DNA of 36,117 nt, taken from Paracidovorax wautersii (GTDB lineage: Bacteria; Pseudomonadota; Gammaproteobacteria; Burkholderiales; Burkholderiaceae_C). This document shows positions 9,669 to 16,903 of the stretch, piece by piece. Both the position numbers and the translations under genes were made by a program. The DNA lies in contig NZ_FONX01000025.1 in NCBI RefSeq assembly GCF_900113035.1, positions 1 to 36,117 of the forward strand, read 5' to 3'. Numbering within the stretch: position 1 is the stretch's first letter; each line of letters opens with the position of its first letter. Under the pieces are notes generated by a model that ran no database searches, had not been told where the DNA came from, and saw only the letters and a list, made by a program, of their open reading frames with translations.

Positions 9669-10460
9669 ATGACCCAGCCTGCCTTTTCCTCTTCGCCGAC
9701 CGGCGCCCATCCCGGCGTCGCCCGGCAGGACCTGCAGCGCGCCTTCGACGCGCTGCTGCAGCCCGAGCGCTTCAAGGACTACGGCCCCAACGGCCTGCAG
9801 GTCGAGGGCCGGGCGCAGATCAAGCGCCTCGTGAGCGGCGTGACGGCCAGCCGGGCGCTGATCGACGCCGCCATCGAGCAGCGCGCCGACGCCATCTTCG
9901 TCCACCATGGCCTCTTCTGGCGCGGGCAGGACGGCCGCGTCACCGGCTGGATGAAGCAGCGCCTGCAGCGCCTGCTGGCCCACGACATCAATCTCTTCGC
10001 CTACCACCTGCCGCTCGATGCCCATGCCGAGCTGGGCAACAACGCGCAGCTCGGCCGCGTGCTGGGCCTCACGTCCGATGTCCGTTTCGGCGAGCAGGAG
10101 CTGGGCCTGGCCGGCACCGCCCGCTTCGCCGACGCGCAGGCCCTGGCACGCCACGTGGAGGCCGCGCTGGGCCGCCCGGTGACGCTGGTGCAGGCCGAGC
10201 CGCGCCCGATCACGCGGGTGGCCTGGTGCACCGGCGGGGCGCAGGGCTATTTCGAGGCGGCCATCGCCACGGGCGCCGATGCCTTCATCACCGGCGAGAT
10301 TTCCGAGCCCCAGGCGCACATCGCGCGCGAAACCGGCGTGGCCTTCATCGCGGCCGGCCACCACGCCACCGAGCGCTATGGCGCGCCCGCCGTGGCGGCG
10401 CGGGTGGCGGAGCAGTTCTCGCTGGAGCATGTGTTCATCGATATCGATAACCCCGCCTGA
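9669..10460 (+). CDS. Nif3/DUF34 (YbgI-type) dinuclear-metal protein
   Basis: This 263-residue protein belongs to the Nif3-like (DUF34) family. The metal-site residues are visible: H79 and H80 in FVHHGLFW, D117 and H119 in YHLPLDAHAE, and the C-terminal GHHATERYG with His and Glu. E. coli YbgI forms a toroidal hexamer with two metal ions per subunit. GTP cyclohydrolase I type 2 annotation of this family is unproven, and its cellular role remains unclear. The protein is a little longer than YbgI because of a short N-terminal extension. It lies between the MFS transporter and pdxA on the same strand. A dispersed hairpin repeat begins just after its stop codon. Confidence 0.88.
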   Translation: MTQPAFSSSPTGAHPGVARQDLQRAFDALLQPERFKDYGPNGLQVEGRAQIKRLVSGVTASRALIDAAIEQRADAIFVHHGLFWRGQDGRVTGWMKQRLQRLLAHDINLFAYHLPLDAHAELGNNAQLGRVLGLTSDVRFGEQELGLAGTARFADAQALARHVEAALGRPVTLVQAEPRPITRVAWCTGGAQGYFEAAIATGADAFITGEISEPQAHIARETGVAFIAAGHHATERYGAPAVAARVAEQFSLEHVFIDIDNPA

Positions 10461-10469
10461 ATGGGTTTG

Positions 10470-10524
10470 CTATTGAATTGATAGCTGAATACGCTTATTG
10501 AATAAGCGCTGGAGGCTGTTTTGA
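10470..10524 (+). repeat. Dispersed hairpin repeat, copy 1
   Basis: This 55-base element begins ten bases after the Nif3-family stop codon. It contains an outer CTAT...ATAG inverted pair (10470-10484) and a perfect inner palindrome, CGCTTATT-G-AATAAGCG, at 10492-10508, followed by the shared tail GCGCTGGAGGC. A second copy with the same order of parts lies at 23543-23597. The repeat resembles one I associate with Comamonadaceae genomes. Whether it acts as a terminator, an mRNA stabiliser or a mobile REP-like unit cannot be told. Confidence 0.7.
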
Positions 10525-10546
10525 TGACTTTCTTTCCGAGGCCCGC

Positions 10547-11611
10547 ATGAGTTCCAGCCCCCCCGCCGCGCTGCGGCCCATCGCCATCACCCAGGGCGAT
10601 GCCGCCGGCATCGGCCCCGAAATCATCGCCCGGGCCTTCCGCGATGCGCCCGATGCGCTGCGGGGCTGCTTCGTCGTGGGCGACGTCGCCGTGCAGCGCC
10701 GTGCCGGCGGCTGCATCCTGCGCGCAGGCGACACCATGCTGCCCGTCGCCACGATCGCCGCGGCTGGGCAGGCGCTCGCCGTGCCGCCGCGCTGCGTGCC
10801 GGTGCTGCAGCTGCCGGGCCTGCCGCCCGAGCCGCCGGCCTTCGGCCGGATCAGCGCCGCAGCCGGGCAGGCCGCGGCCGACTGCGTGGTCTGGGCGGCG
10901 CGTGCCGCGCTGCGGGGCGAGGTGGCGGCCCTGGTCACGGCGCCGCTGCACAAGGAGGCCTTGTCCGCCGCCGGCATCGCCTTTCCCGGCCATACCGAAC
11001 TGCTGCAGGCCGAAGCCGCGCAGCATGCCGGCGTGCCGCTGGCCGAGATGCCGGTACGCATGATGCTGGCCAGCGACGAGCTGCGCACCGTGCTTGTCAG
11101 CATCCACGTGTCGCTGCGCGACGCGCTGGCCGCCGTCACGCAGGGCAACGTGCTGGCCGCGCTGCGCATCACCCACGCCGCGCTCTCGCGCAGCCTGGGC
11201 CGGGCGCCGCGCATCGGCGTGGCGGGGCTCAATCCGCATGCGGGCGAGGGCGGCCTCTTCGGCCGCGAGGAGATCGACACCATCGCCCCGGCGATCCGCG
11301 CCGCGCAGGCCGAAGGCATCGATGCGCGCGGCCCCTTCGCGCCCGACACGGTCTTCATGCGCGCGCGCAGCACGCCGCAGCGCCCGGGCGAATTCGATGT
11401 GGTGCTGGCCATGTACCACGACCAGGGGCTGATCCCGGTCAAGTACCTGGGTGTGGACAAGGGCGTGAACGTGACGCTGGGCCTGCCGCTGGTGCGCACC
11501 AGCCCGGACCACGGCACGGCCTTCGACATCGCGGGACAGGGCGTGGCCGATGCGTCCAGCCTGATCGAGGCGTTGCGCATGGCGCGGCAGCTGTCGTCGC
11601 TGCCGGACTGA
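10547..11611 (+). CDS. pdxA: 4-hydroxythreonine-4-phosphate dehydrogenase (PdxA)
   Basis: PdxA oxidises 4-phosphooxy-L-threonine in the DXP-dependent route to pyridoxal 5'-phosphate, in the cytoplasm, with NAD and a divalent metal. The 354-residue protein shows the family motifs in order: ITQGDAAGIGPEI near the start, TAPLHKEAL, FPGHTELL, MMLASDELRTVLVSIHVSLR, VAGLNPHAGEGGLFGREE, VLAMYHDQGLIPVKYLG and SPDHGTAFDIAG. The usual GDPAGIGPE reads GDAAGIGPE here, a conservative change. The metal-binding histidines of HKEAL/FPGHTE, NPHAGE and MYHDQG regions are kept. The gene is followed by a strong terminator. In many relatives pdxA sits beside surA-ksgA, so this placement may mark a second, PdxA2-like copy, which I cannot check here. 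Confidence 0.92.
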   Translation: MSSSPPAALRPIAITQGDAAGIGPEIIARAFRDAPDALRGCFVVGDVAVQRRAGGCILRAGDTMLPVATIAAAGQALAVPPRCVPVLQLPGLPPEPPAFGRISAAAGQAAADCVVWAARAALRGEVAALVTAPLHKEALSAAGIAFPGHTELLQAEAAQHAGVPLAEMPVRMMLASDELRTVLVSIHVSLRDALAAVTQGNVLAALRITHAALSRSLGRAPRIGVAGLNPHAGEGGLFGREEIDTIAPAIRAAQAEGIDARGPFAPDTVFMRARSTPQRPGEFDVVLAMYHDQGLIPVKYLGVDKGVNVTLGLPLVRTSPDHGTAFDIAGQGVADASSLIEALRMARQLSSLPD

Positions 11612-11624
11612 CATCGAGGCGCCC

Positions 11625-11659
11625 AGCAAAACGGCCCGCGTCGAGCGGGCCGTTTTGCT
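11625..11659. terminator. Strong bidirectional terminator between pdxA and mscL
   Basis: A perfect 15-base stem (AGCAAAACGGCCCGC at 11625-11639 with its complement at 11645-11659) closes a five-base loop. The outer end of each arm is A-rich on the left and T-rich on the right, so either transcript ends in a GC stem followed by U residues. It lies between the convergent pdxA and mscL genes and probably serves both. Confidence 0.9.
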
Positions 11660-11677
11660 TTCAGGTGCGCGCGGCGT

Positions 11678-12115
11678 TCAGCGCGGCCGGTTCAGGCTGT
11701 CGCGGATCTCGCGCAGCAGCACGATGTCTTCCGGCGGTGCGGCCGGCGCTGCCGGTGCGGGCGCGGGTGTCTGGCGCTTGAGGCGGTTGATCTGCTTGAC
11801 CATCATGAAAATGATGAACGCCAGGATCAGGAAGTTCACCGCCACGGTAATGAAATTGCCGTAGGCCAGCACGGGCACGCCCGCCTTTTTCAGCGCGTCC
11901 AGCGTACTCGCCGTTCCGGGAGGAACGGCGCCGAGCACCAGAAACAGATTCGAGAAATCGAGCCGGCCAAATACCAGGCCCACCACCGGCATGATGAGGT
12001 CGCTCACGACCGAATCCACGATCTTCCCGAAAGCGCCACCGATGATGACGCCCACGGCAAGGTCTATCACATTGCCTTTGACGGCGAACTCTTTGAACTC
12101 TTGTGCGATGCCCAT
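11678..12115 (-). CDS. mscL: Large-conductance mechanosensitive channel MscL
   Basis: MscL forms a homopentameric inner-membrane pore that opens under high membrane tension and protects cells from osmotic downshock. The 145-residue protein has the conserved start [20 protein letters not shown], the first helix with [20 protein letters not shown], a periplasmic loop, the second helix [20 protein letters not shown] and an acidic C-terminal bundle ([13 protein letters not shown]). An Ala/Pro-rich linker makes it slightly longer than E. coli MscL (136). AAAGGAG just upstream fixes the start at 12115. The frame stays open further upstream, but that stretch is the petA promoter region and is not coding. 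The gene is divergent from petA. Confidence 0.96.
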   Translation of the reverse strand: MGIAQEFKEFAVKGNVIDLAVGVIIGGAFGKIVDSVVSDLIMPVVGLVFGRLDFSNLFLVLGAVPPGTASTLDALKKAGVPVLAYGNFITVAVNFLILAFIIFMMVKQINRLKRQTPAPAPAAPAAPPEDIVLLREIRDSLNRPR

Positions 12116-12204
12116 TTCCCCACTCCTTTGATATAGATGAAAACACTGAAGTATCGGCTGCCCTAACGGGGTGTCCCCCAATGGAATCACCATATTCGCT
12201 CCGC

Positions 12205-12210
12205 TAGAAT
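12205..12210 (+). promoter_or_regulatory. Candidate -10 box for the petABC operon
   Basis: TAGAAT lies 41 bases before the petA start in an AT-richer gap. A weak -35 candidate (TGGAAT, 3 of 6 matches to TTGACA) lies 17 bases upstream at 12182-12187. The same CTAGAAT string precedes the tRNA gene and lies upstream of the MFS gene. Confidence 0.35.
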
Positions 12211-12251
12211 TTTCGAGGTTAGCCCCAAAGGCGATGTAGATCGAGGACCCC

Positions 12252-12851
12252 ATGAGTGAAACTCCAATCGACTCCAGCAAACGGACGTGGTTGATCGCGT
12301 CCGGATGCGCTGGCGCGGTGGGCGGCGTGGCGACAGCCGTTCCGTTCGTGAGCACCTTCCAGCCTTCGGAGCGTGCCAAGGCCGCGGGGGCCCCCGTCGA
12401 GGTGGATATCTCCGCGCTCAAGCCCGGCGAGAAGATCACCGTGGAGTGGCGCGGCAAGCCGGTCTGGATCGTGCGCCGCACGCCCGAGCAGCTGGCTGCG
12501 CTGCCCTCGCTCGATCCGCAGCTCGCCGACCCGAAGTCCGAGCGCAAGCCCGCCGAGCTCACTCCGCCCTATGCGCGCAACGAGGCCCGCTCCATCAAGC
12601 CCGAGGTGCTGGTCGCGGTGGGCATCTGCTCGCACCTGGGCTGCTCGCCCTCCGACAAGTTCACGCCCGGCGCGCAGCCCTCGCTGCCCGACGACTGGAA
12701 GGGCGGCTTTCTCTGCCCCTGCCATGGTTCCACGTTCGACATGGCCGGCCGCGTCTTCAAGAACAAGCCCGCTCCCGACAACCTGGAAGTTCCTCCCCAC
12801 ATGTACCTGTCGGAGACCAAGCTCCTGATCGGTGAAGACAAGAAGGCCTGA
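12252..12851 (+). CDS. petA: Rieske iron-sulfur subunit of cytochrome bc1
   Basis: This 199-residue subunit carries the 2Fe-2S cluster that takes the first electron from ubiquinol at the Qo site. Cluster ligands are C126 and H128 in CSHLGC and C155 and H158 in CPCHGS, with C131 and C157 placed for the family disulfide. Residues 12-33 form the N-terminal membrane helix. Many bacterial Rieske proteins use a twin-arginine signal; here the pair ahead of the helix is Lys-Arg (SSKRTWLI), a variant that may still be used. A roughly 40-residue insertion before the cluster domain (about 77-112) is typical of proteobacterial forms. It is the first gene of petABC and ends ten bases before petB. Confidence 0.96.
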   Translation: MSETPIDSSKRTWLIASGCAGAVGGVATAVPFVSTFQPSERAKAAGAPVEVDISALKPGEKITVEWRGKPVWIVRRTPEQLAALPSLDPQLADPKSERKPAELTPPYARNEARSIKPEVLVAVGICSHLGCSPSDKFTPGAQPSLPDDWKGGFLCPCHGSTFDMAGRVFKNKPAPDNLEVPPHMYLSETKLLIGEDKKA

Positions 12852-12861
12852 GGAGCAACCC

Positions 12862-14280
12862 ATGGCTTACCGCGAATTCAAGGACATCTCGCCCAACGCC
12901 TCCACGGGCGCCAAGGCCGTCAACTGGCTCGAGAACCGCTTCCCCACGGCCTTCGATGCCTACCGGGTGCACATGTCGGAGTACTACGCTCCGAAGAACT
13001 TCAACTTCTGGTACATCTTCGGCTCGCTGGCCCTGCTGGTGCTGGTGATCCAGATCGTCACCGGCATCTTCCTGGTGATGCACTACAAGCCCGACGCCAC
13101 CAAGGCGTTCGAGTCCGTCGAATACATCATGCGCGACGTGCCCTGGGGCTGGCTGATCCGCTACATGCATTCCACGGGCGCCTCGGCGTTCTTCGTGGTG
13201 GTCTATCTGCACATGTTCCGCGGCCTGCTCTACGGCTCCTACCGCAAGCCGCGCGAGCTGGTCTGGATCTTCGGCTGCGCCATCTTCCTGTGCCTGATGG
13301 CCGAGGCCTTCATGGGCTACCTGCTGCCCTGGGGCCAGATGTCGTACTGGGGCGCCCAGGTGATCGTGAACCTGTTCGCCGCCATTCCCTTCGTCGGCCC
13401 CGACCTCGCGCTGCTGATCCGCGGCGACTACGTGGTGGGTGACGCCACGCTCAACCGCTTCTTCAGCTTCCACGTGATCGCCGTGCCGCTGGTCCTGCTG
13501 GGCCTGGTGGTGGCCCACCTGCTGGCGCTGCACGACGTGGGCTCCAACAACCCCGACGGCATCGAGATCAAGGGTCCGAACGCCCCCAAGGACGAGCACG
13601 GCCACCCGCTGGACGGCATTCCCTTCCATCCCTACTACACCGTGCACGACATCTTCGGCGTGTGCGTGTTCCTGTTCATCTTCTCGGCCGTGATCTTCTT
13701 CGCGCCCGAGTTCGGCGGCTACTTCCTCGAATACAACAACTTCATCCCGGCCGACCCGCTGAAGACGCCGGCCCACATCGCGCCCGTCTGGTACTTCACG
13801 CCGTTCTATTCGATGCTGCGCGCCATCACCAGCGAGATGATGTATGCGCTCATCGCCTGCGTGGTGCTGGCCGTGGGGCTGGCGGTGGTCCGCAGCCGGC
13901 TGGCCGGCTTCATCAAGGGCGCGCTGGTCGTGGTGGCGGCCGTGGCGGTGGTGCTCATGCTCTCCATCGACGCCAAGTTCTGGGGCGTGGTGGTGATGGG
14001 CGGCGCGGTGATCATCCTGTTCTTCCTGCCCTGGCTGGACATGAGCCCGGTGAAGTCCATCCGCTATCGTCCGGACTGGCACAAATATCTCTACGCGGTG
14101 TTCGTGGTCAACTTCGTGGCGCTGGCCTACCTGGGCGTGCAGCCGCCTTCGCCGATCGGCGAGCGCGTGTCGCAGGTCGGAACCCTGTTCTACTTTGGCT
14201 TCTTCCTGCTCATGCCATGGTGGAGCCGCCTGGGCACGCCCAAGCCGGTGCCTGACCGGGTGACCTTCACCCCGCATTGA
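12862..14280 (+). CDS. petB: Cytochrome b subunit of cytochrome bc1
   Basis: Cytochrome b holds both b-type haems and the Qo and Qi quinone sites in the inner membrane. The 472-residue protein has haem ligands H103 and H117 in helix B and H204 and H219 in helix D. The Qo motif usually written PEWY reads P308-V-W-Y311 (HIAPVWYFTP). The protein is longer than the roughly 400-440 residues common in alphaproteobacteria, with hydrophobic C-terminal segments at about 330-395, 410-430 and 440-462. AGGAG before the ATG at 12862 fixes the start. It sits between petA and petC in an uninterrupted operon and needs both for complex assembly. Confidence 0.96.
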   Translation: MAYREFKDISPNASTGAKAVNWLENRFPTAFDAYRVHMSEYYAPKNFNFWYIFGSLALLVLVIQIVTGIFLVMHYKPDATKAFESVEYIMRDVPWGWLIRYMHSTGASAFFVVVYLHMFRGLLYGSYRKPRELVWIFGCAIFLCLMAEAFMGYLLPWGQMSYWGAQVIVNLFAAIPFVGPDLALLIRGDYVVGDATLNRFFSFHVIAVPLVLLGLVVAHLLALHDVGSNNPDGIEIKGPNAPKDEHGHPLDGIPFHPYYTVHDIFGVCVFLFIFSAVIFFAPEFGGYFLEYNNFIPADPLKTPAHIAPVWYFTPFYSMLRAITSEMMYALIACVVLAVGLAVVRSRLAGFIKGALVVVAAVAVVLMLSIDAKFWGVVVMGGAVIILFFLPWLDMSPVKSIRYRPDWHKYLYAVFVVNFVALAYLGVQPPSPIGERVSQVGTLFYFGFFLLMPWWSRLGTPKPVPDRVTFTPH

Positions 14281-14311
14281 GCGCGCGCACCCTGCTCGAA
14301 GAAACATCGCC

Positions 14312-15067
14312 ATGAAAAAAATCATCCTCACGCTGATCGCCGCACTGGGCCTGCTCTCGGGCGCGCAGGCGGCCGAAGGCGGCATCGCCTGGGACAAGGC
14401 GCCCAACCGCACCAACGACACCGCATCGCTGCAGAACGGCGCCAAGCTGTTCGTCAACTACTGCCTGAACTGCCACTCCGCGGCCTTCATGCGCTACAAC
14501 CGCCTGCAGGACATCGGCCTGACCGAGCAGCAGATCAAGGACAACCTGCTGTTCACCACCGACAAGGTGGGCGAGACCATGAAGTCCGCGATCGACCCGC
14601 GCCAAGCCAAGGAATGGTTCGGCGGCAACCCGCCCGACCTCACCGTGATCGCCCGCTCGCGCGCCGGCCACGGCGGCACGGGCGCGGACTATCTCTACAC
14701 CTTCCTGCGCACTTTCTACCGCGACGACACCAAGGCGACCGGCTGGAATAATCTGGCTTTCCCGAACGTGGGCATGCCCCATGTGCTGTGGCAATTGCAG
14801 GGCGATCGCCGCCCGATTTTCGAGGAACAGCAAAGCCACGGCCACCCGATCCAGGTCTTCAAGGGGTGGGAGCAGATCACGGCTGGTACCATGTCGCCCC
14901 TGCAGTACGACCAAGCCGTGGGTGATCTCGTCAACTATCTGCAGTGGATGGGGGAGCCAGCGCAAAATACGCGGGTTCGCGTGGGCGTCTGGGTACTGAT
15001 ATTCCTGGGCGTTTTCACGGTCATCGCCTGGAGGCTCAATGCGGCCTTCTGGAAAGACGTCAAGTAA
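14312..15067 (+). CDS. petC: Cytochrome c1 subunit of cytochrome bc1
   Basis: Cytochrome c1 accepts electrons from the Rieske protein and passes them to soluble or membrane cytochrome c in the periplasm. The 251-residue precursor has a signal peptide (1-20, cut after AQA), a covalent haem site C51-L-N-C54-H55, a likely axial methionine in NVGMPHVLWQ and a C-terminal membrane anchor at about 224-240 (VRVGVWVLIFLGVFTVIAW). It begins 31 bases after petB and is the last gene of petABC. A hairpin followed by T residues comes 45 bases after its stop. Confidence 0.95.
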   Translation: MKKIILTLIAALGLLSGAQAAEGGIAWDKAPNRTNDTASLQNGAKLFVNYCLNCHSAAFMRYNRLQDIGLTEQQIKDNLLFTTDKVGETMKSAIDPRQAKEWFGGNPPDLTVIARSRAGHGGTGADYLYTFLRTFYRDDTKATGWNNLAFPNVGMPHVLWQLQGDRRPIFEEQQSHGHPIQVFKGWEQITAGTMSPLQYDQAVGDLVNYLQWMGEPAQNTRVRVGVWVLIFLGVFTVIAWRLNAAFWKDVK

Positions 15068-15112
15068 CCGCTAGACTCTTTGCCGCGCTTTCGGGCGTGG
15101 ACACGCTTTTAC

Positions 15113-15149
15113 AGAGTGGGCGCGACAGCGCCCACTCTTTTGATTTTTA
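15113..15149 (+). terminator. Rho-independent terminator after petC, inside the sspA leader
   Basis: A perfect 11-base stem (AGAGTGGGCGC at 15113-15123 with its complement at 15128-15138) closes a GACA loop and is followed by TTTTGATTTTT. It should end the petABC transcript. It also ends only about 14 bases before the sspA start codon, so sspA is read either by leakage through it or from a promoter packed into 15068-15112. Confidence 0.85.
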
Positions 15150-15162
15150 GGAGCTTCTCACC

Positions 15163-15774
15163 ATGATGGTGCTTTATTCGGGTACGACCTGCCCCTTCTC
15201 CCATCGCTGCCGTTTCGTTCTGTTCGAAAAGGGCATGGACTTCGAAATCCGCGATGTGGACCTGTACAACAAGCCCGAAGACATCAGCGTGATGAACCCC
15301 TACGGCCAGGTGCCCATCCTGGTCGAGCGCGACCTGATCCTGTACGAGTCGAACATCATCAACGAGTACATCGACGAGCGCTTCCCCCATCCCCAGCTGA
15401 TGCCCGGCGACCCGGTGGACCGTGCCCGCGTGCGCCTGTTCCTGCTCAACTTCGAGAAGGAACTCTTCGTGCACGTCAACAGCCTCGAATCCCGTGCCAC
15501 CAAGGGCAACGAGAAGGCGCTGGAAAAGGCCCGCGCCCACATCCGCGACCGCCTGACGCAGCTGGCTCCCGTGTTCCTGAAGAACAAGTACATGCTGGGC
15601 GAGAACTTCTCCATGCTGGACGTGGCCATCGCGCCGCTGCTCTGGCGCCTGGACTACTACGGCATCGACCTGTCCAAGAACGCTGCCCCGCTGCTGAAGT
15701 ACGCCGAGCGCATCTTCTCGCGCCCGGCCTACATCGAAGCGCTCACGCCCTCCGAAAAGGTCATGCGCAAGTAA
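15163..15774 (+). CDS. sspA: Stringent starvation protein A (GST-fold)
   Basis: SspA is an RNA-polymerase-associated protein with a glutathione-S-transferase fold, used in starvation and stress responses. The 203-residue protein has an N-terminal thioredoxin-like domain (MMVLYSGTTCPFSHRCRFVL, then NPYGQVPILVERDLILYESN) and an all-helical C-terminal domain (about 85-200, LGENFSMLDVAIAPLLWRLD). SspA proteins do not generally act as glutathione transferases. A TAGGAG ribosome site at 15148-15153 supports the ATG at 15163, and the ATG at 15166 is an alternative. It follows petC and precedes sspB, an arrangement common in beta- and gammaproteobacteria. Confidence 0.94.
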   Translation: MMVLYSGTTCPFSHRCRFVLFEKGMDFEIRDVDLYNKPEDISVMNPYGQVPILVERDLILYESNIINEYIDERFPHPQLMPGDPVDRARVRLFLLNFEKELFVHVNSLESRATKGNEKALEKARAHIRDRLTQLAPVFLKNKYMLGENFSMLDVAIAPLLWRLDYYGIDLSKNAAPLLKYAERIFSRPAYIEALTPSEKVMRK

Positions 15775-15814
15775 TTCGCGCCTTCAGCCACTTCTTTTCC
15801 CGTATCTCGCAGAC

Positions 15815-16348
15815 ATGATGAATGCCCAGGACTCCACTTCCACGCGCCCGTACCTGATCCGGGCGCTCTACGAGTGGTGTACCGACAATGGCTTTACGCC
15901 CTATGTCGCCGTGCGCGTGGACGACTCCGTCCAGGTGCCGCGCGAATACGTGAAGGATGGCGAGATCGTGCTGAACATCAGCTACGACGCCACCAGCGCG
16001 CTGCAGCTCGGCAACGACTTCATCGAGTTCAAGGCGCGCTTCGGCGGCAAGCCCCGCGACATCATGGTGCCGGTGGGGCGCGTGATCGCCATCTACGCCC
16101 GTGAGAACGGGCAGGGCATGGCGTTCCCGCCGCCGGTCGATGCGCTGGTGGACGGGCCTTCGGCCAGCTCCGCGCTGTCTGCCGCTTCGGCGCCGCCGTC
16201 CCCGGCGGAAGCGCCCGAGCCTTCCGCCGACCGGGTGGTCCAGCTCGTGACGCCCGAATCGGCCGGCGAAGGCGAGCCTGGAGGCACCGAGCCCCCCCGC
16301 CCACCCGCAGGCGGCGGCTCGCGCCCGGCGCTCAAGCGCGTCAAATGA
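15815..16348 (+). CDS. sspB: ClpXP adaptor SspB
   Basis: SspB binds ssrA-tagged peptides and delivers them to the ClpXP protease. The 177-residue protein has the folded substrate-binding domain at about 10-108 (RPYLIRALYEWCTDNGFTPY, then VLNISYDATSALQLGNDFIE). A long, poorly conserved Ala/Pro/Glu-rich linker (about 110-168) leads to a C-terminal ClpX-docking tail ending RPALKRVK, which closely matches the family tail. It lies 40 bases after sspA and is probably co-transcribed with it. An ATG at 15818 is an alternative start. Confidence 0.95.
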   Translation: MMNAQDSTSTRPYLIRALYEWCTDNGFTPYVAVRVDDSVQVPREYVKDGEIVLNISYDATSALQLGNDFIEFKARFGGKPRDIMVPVGRVIAIYARENGQGMAFPPPVDALVDGPSASSALSAASAPPSPAEAPEPSADRVVQLVTPESAGEGEPGGTEPPRPPAGGGSRPALKRVK

Positions 16349-16422
16349 TGGGCGGCGGGCGGGCCCCTCGCGTGCCTGCTCGTCCCTCATTCCTCTTCTT
16401 CAGGCTGCATCGCCTGCGCGGC

Positions 16423-16428
16423 TAGAAT
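16423..16428 (+). promoter_or_regulatory. Candidate -10 box for tRNA-Thr
   Basis: TAGAAT ends ten bases before the 5' end of the tRNA, the expected distance for a start at or a few bases before the mature end. The -35 region (TTCAGG near 16399) matches the consensus poorly. Confidence 0.4.
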
Positions 16429-16437
16429 GCAGCCTTC

Positions 16438-16513
16438 GCCGATTTAGCTCAGTTGGTAGAGCAACCGCCTTGTAAGCGGTAGGTCGTCAGTTCGATCCCG
16501 ACAATCGGCACCA
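16438..16513 (+). tRNA. tRNA-Thr (anticodon UGU)
   Basis: The 76-base gene folds as a full cloverleaf. The acceptor stem pairs GCCGATT with AATCGGC, the D-loop region reads TAGCTCAGTTGGTAGAGC, and the anticodon arm ACCGC-CTTGTAA-GCGGT carries TGT at 16471-16473. The T-arm contains GTTCGATCC, and a discriminator A is followed by an encoded CCA. The UGU anticodon reads ACA and related threonine codons. No integrase gene or duplicated tRNA end was seen nearby, so there is no sign that it is an integration site. Confidence 0.97.
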
Positions 16514-16571
16514 ATTTCCCGTCCCTCCGCCGCCGTTCGCCCCCGTGCGAAGCACCTGGACCTTGCCGGGT

Positions 16572-16871
16572 TCAGGTTTGAATTTTCAGGCGGATGGCGT
16601 TAACCTCCCACCCCTTAGTGCGCAGGTGAGCCTCGAAGGCCGGCAGCAATTGCCGCACCTTGGCCGCCGCAGCATTGCCGCGAACCAGCAGGCACCAGGA
16701 CGCACCATCGATGGGGCCTGCCTGCAGATGGGGCCGCAGTCCCGGAGGAATCAGTTTTTCGATCGCCCGCAGCCTGGCGCTGGAGTCCCGCGTGAGCGAC
16801 GTCAGCGCGGACAGCGTGGGTGAATCCTGAGTGGCCTGTTGCAGCGTGATGGCGTGGTGACGACGGGACAT
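16572..16871 (-). CDS. DciA-like (DUF721) protein
   Basis: This 99-residue protein fits the DUF721 family, whose member DciA interacts with and loads the replicative helicase DnaB in bacteria lacking DnaC. Recognisable parts are LRAIEKLIPPGLRPHL, WCLLVRGNAAAAKVRQLLPA and the terminal GWEVNAIRLKI. The C-terminal half fits the KH-like DciA fold. The assignment is moderate because the family is short and variable. It is divergent from the M23 peptidase gene, with only 32 bases between start codons. A DUF721 gene next to an M23 peptidase and secA is, as I recall, a common betaproteobacterial arrangement. Confidence 0.72.
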   Translation of the reverse strand: MSRRHHAITLQQATQDSPTLSALTSLTRDSSARLRAIEKLIPPGLRPHLQAGPIDGASWCLLVRGNAAAAKVRQLLPAFEAHLRTKGWEVNAIRLKIQT

Positions 16872-16903
16872 GGCATGGCGCCGGCAGGCGCGGAGGCTAC
16901 TGA

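Noticed and set aside
8004-10430. An 808-codon open frame on the minus strand across the MFS and Nif3-family genes
   Set aside because: It spans two clear + strand genes and the gap between them, its composition is Arg/Gln/His/Gly-heavy, and it has no recognisable domain.
12116-12562. N-terminal extension of MscL to 294 residues
   Set aside because: The extension runs through the petA promoter and coding region. The strong ribosome site and family start fix MscL at 12115.
12757-14457. A 566-codon minus-strand frame across petB
   Set aside because: It mirrors the coding sequence of cytochrome b. The His/Glu/Gln-rich product is typical of reverse frames of membrane proteins.
16438-16571. tRNA-Thr as an attachment site for an integrated element
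   Set aside because: No integrase and no partial repeat of the tRNA 3' end was found nearby, and the following genes are housekeeping genes.
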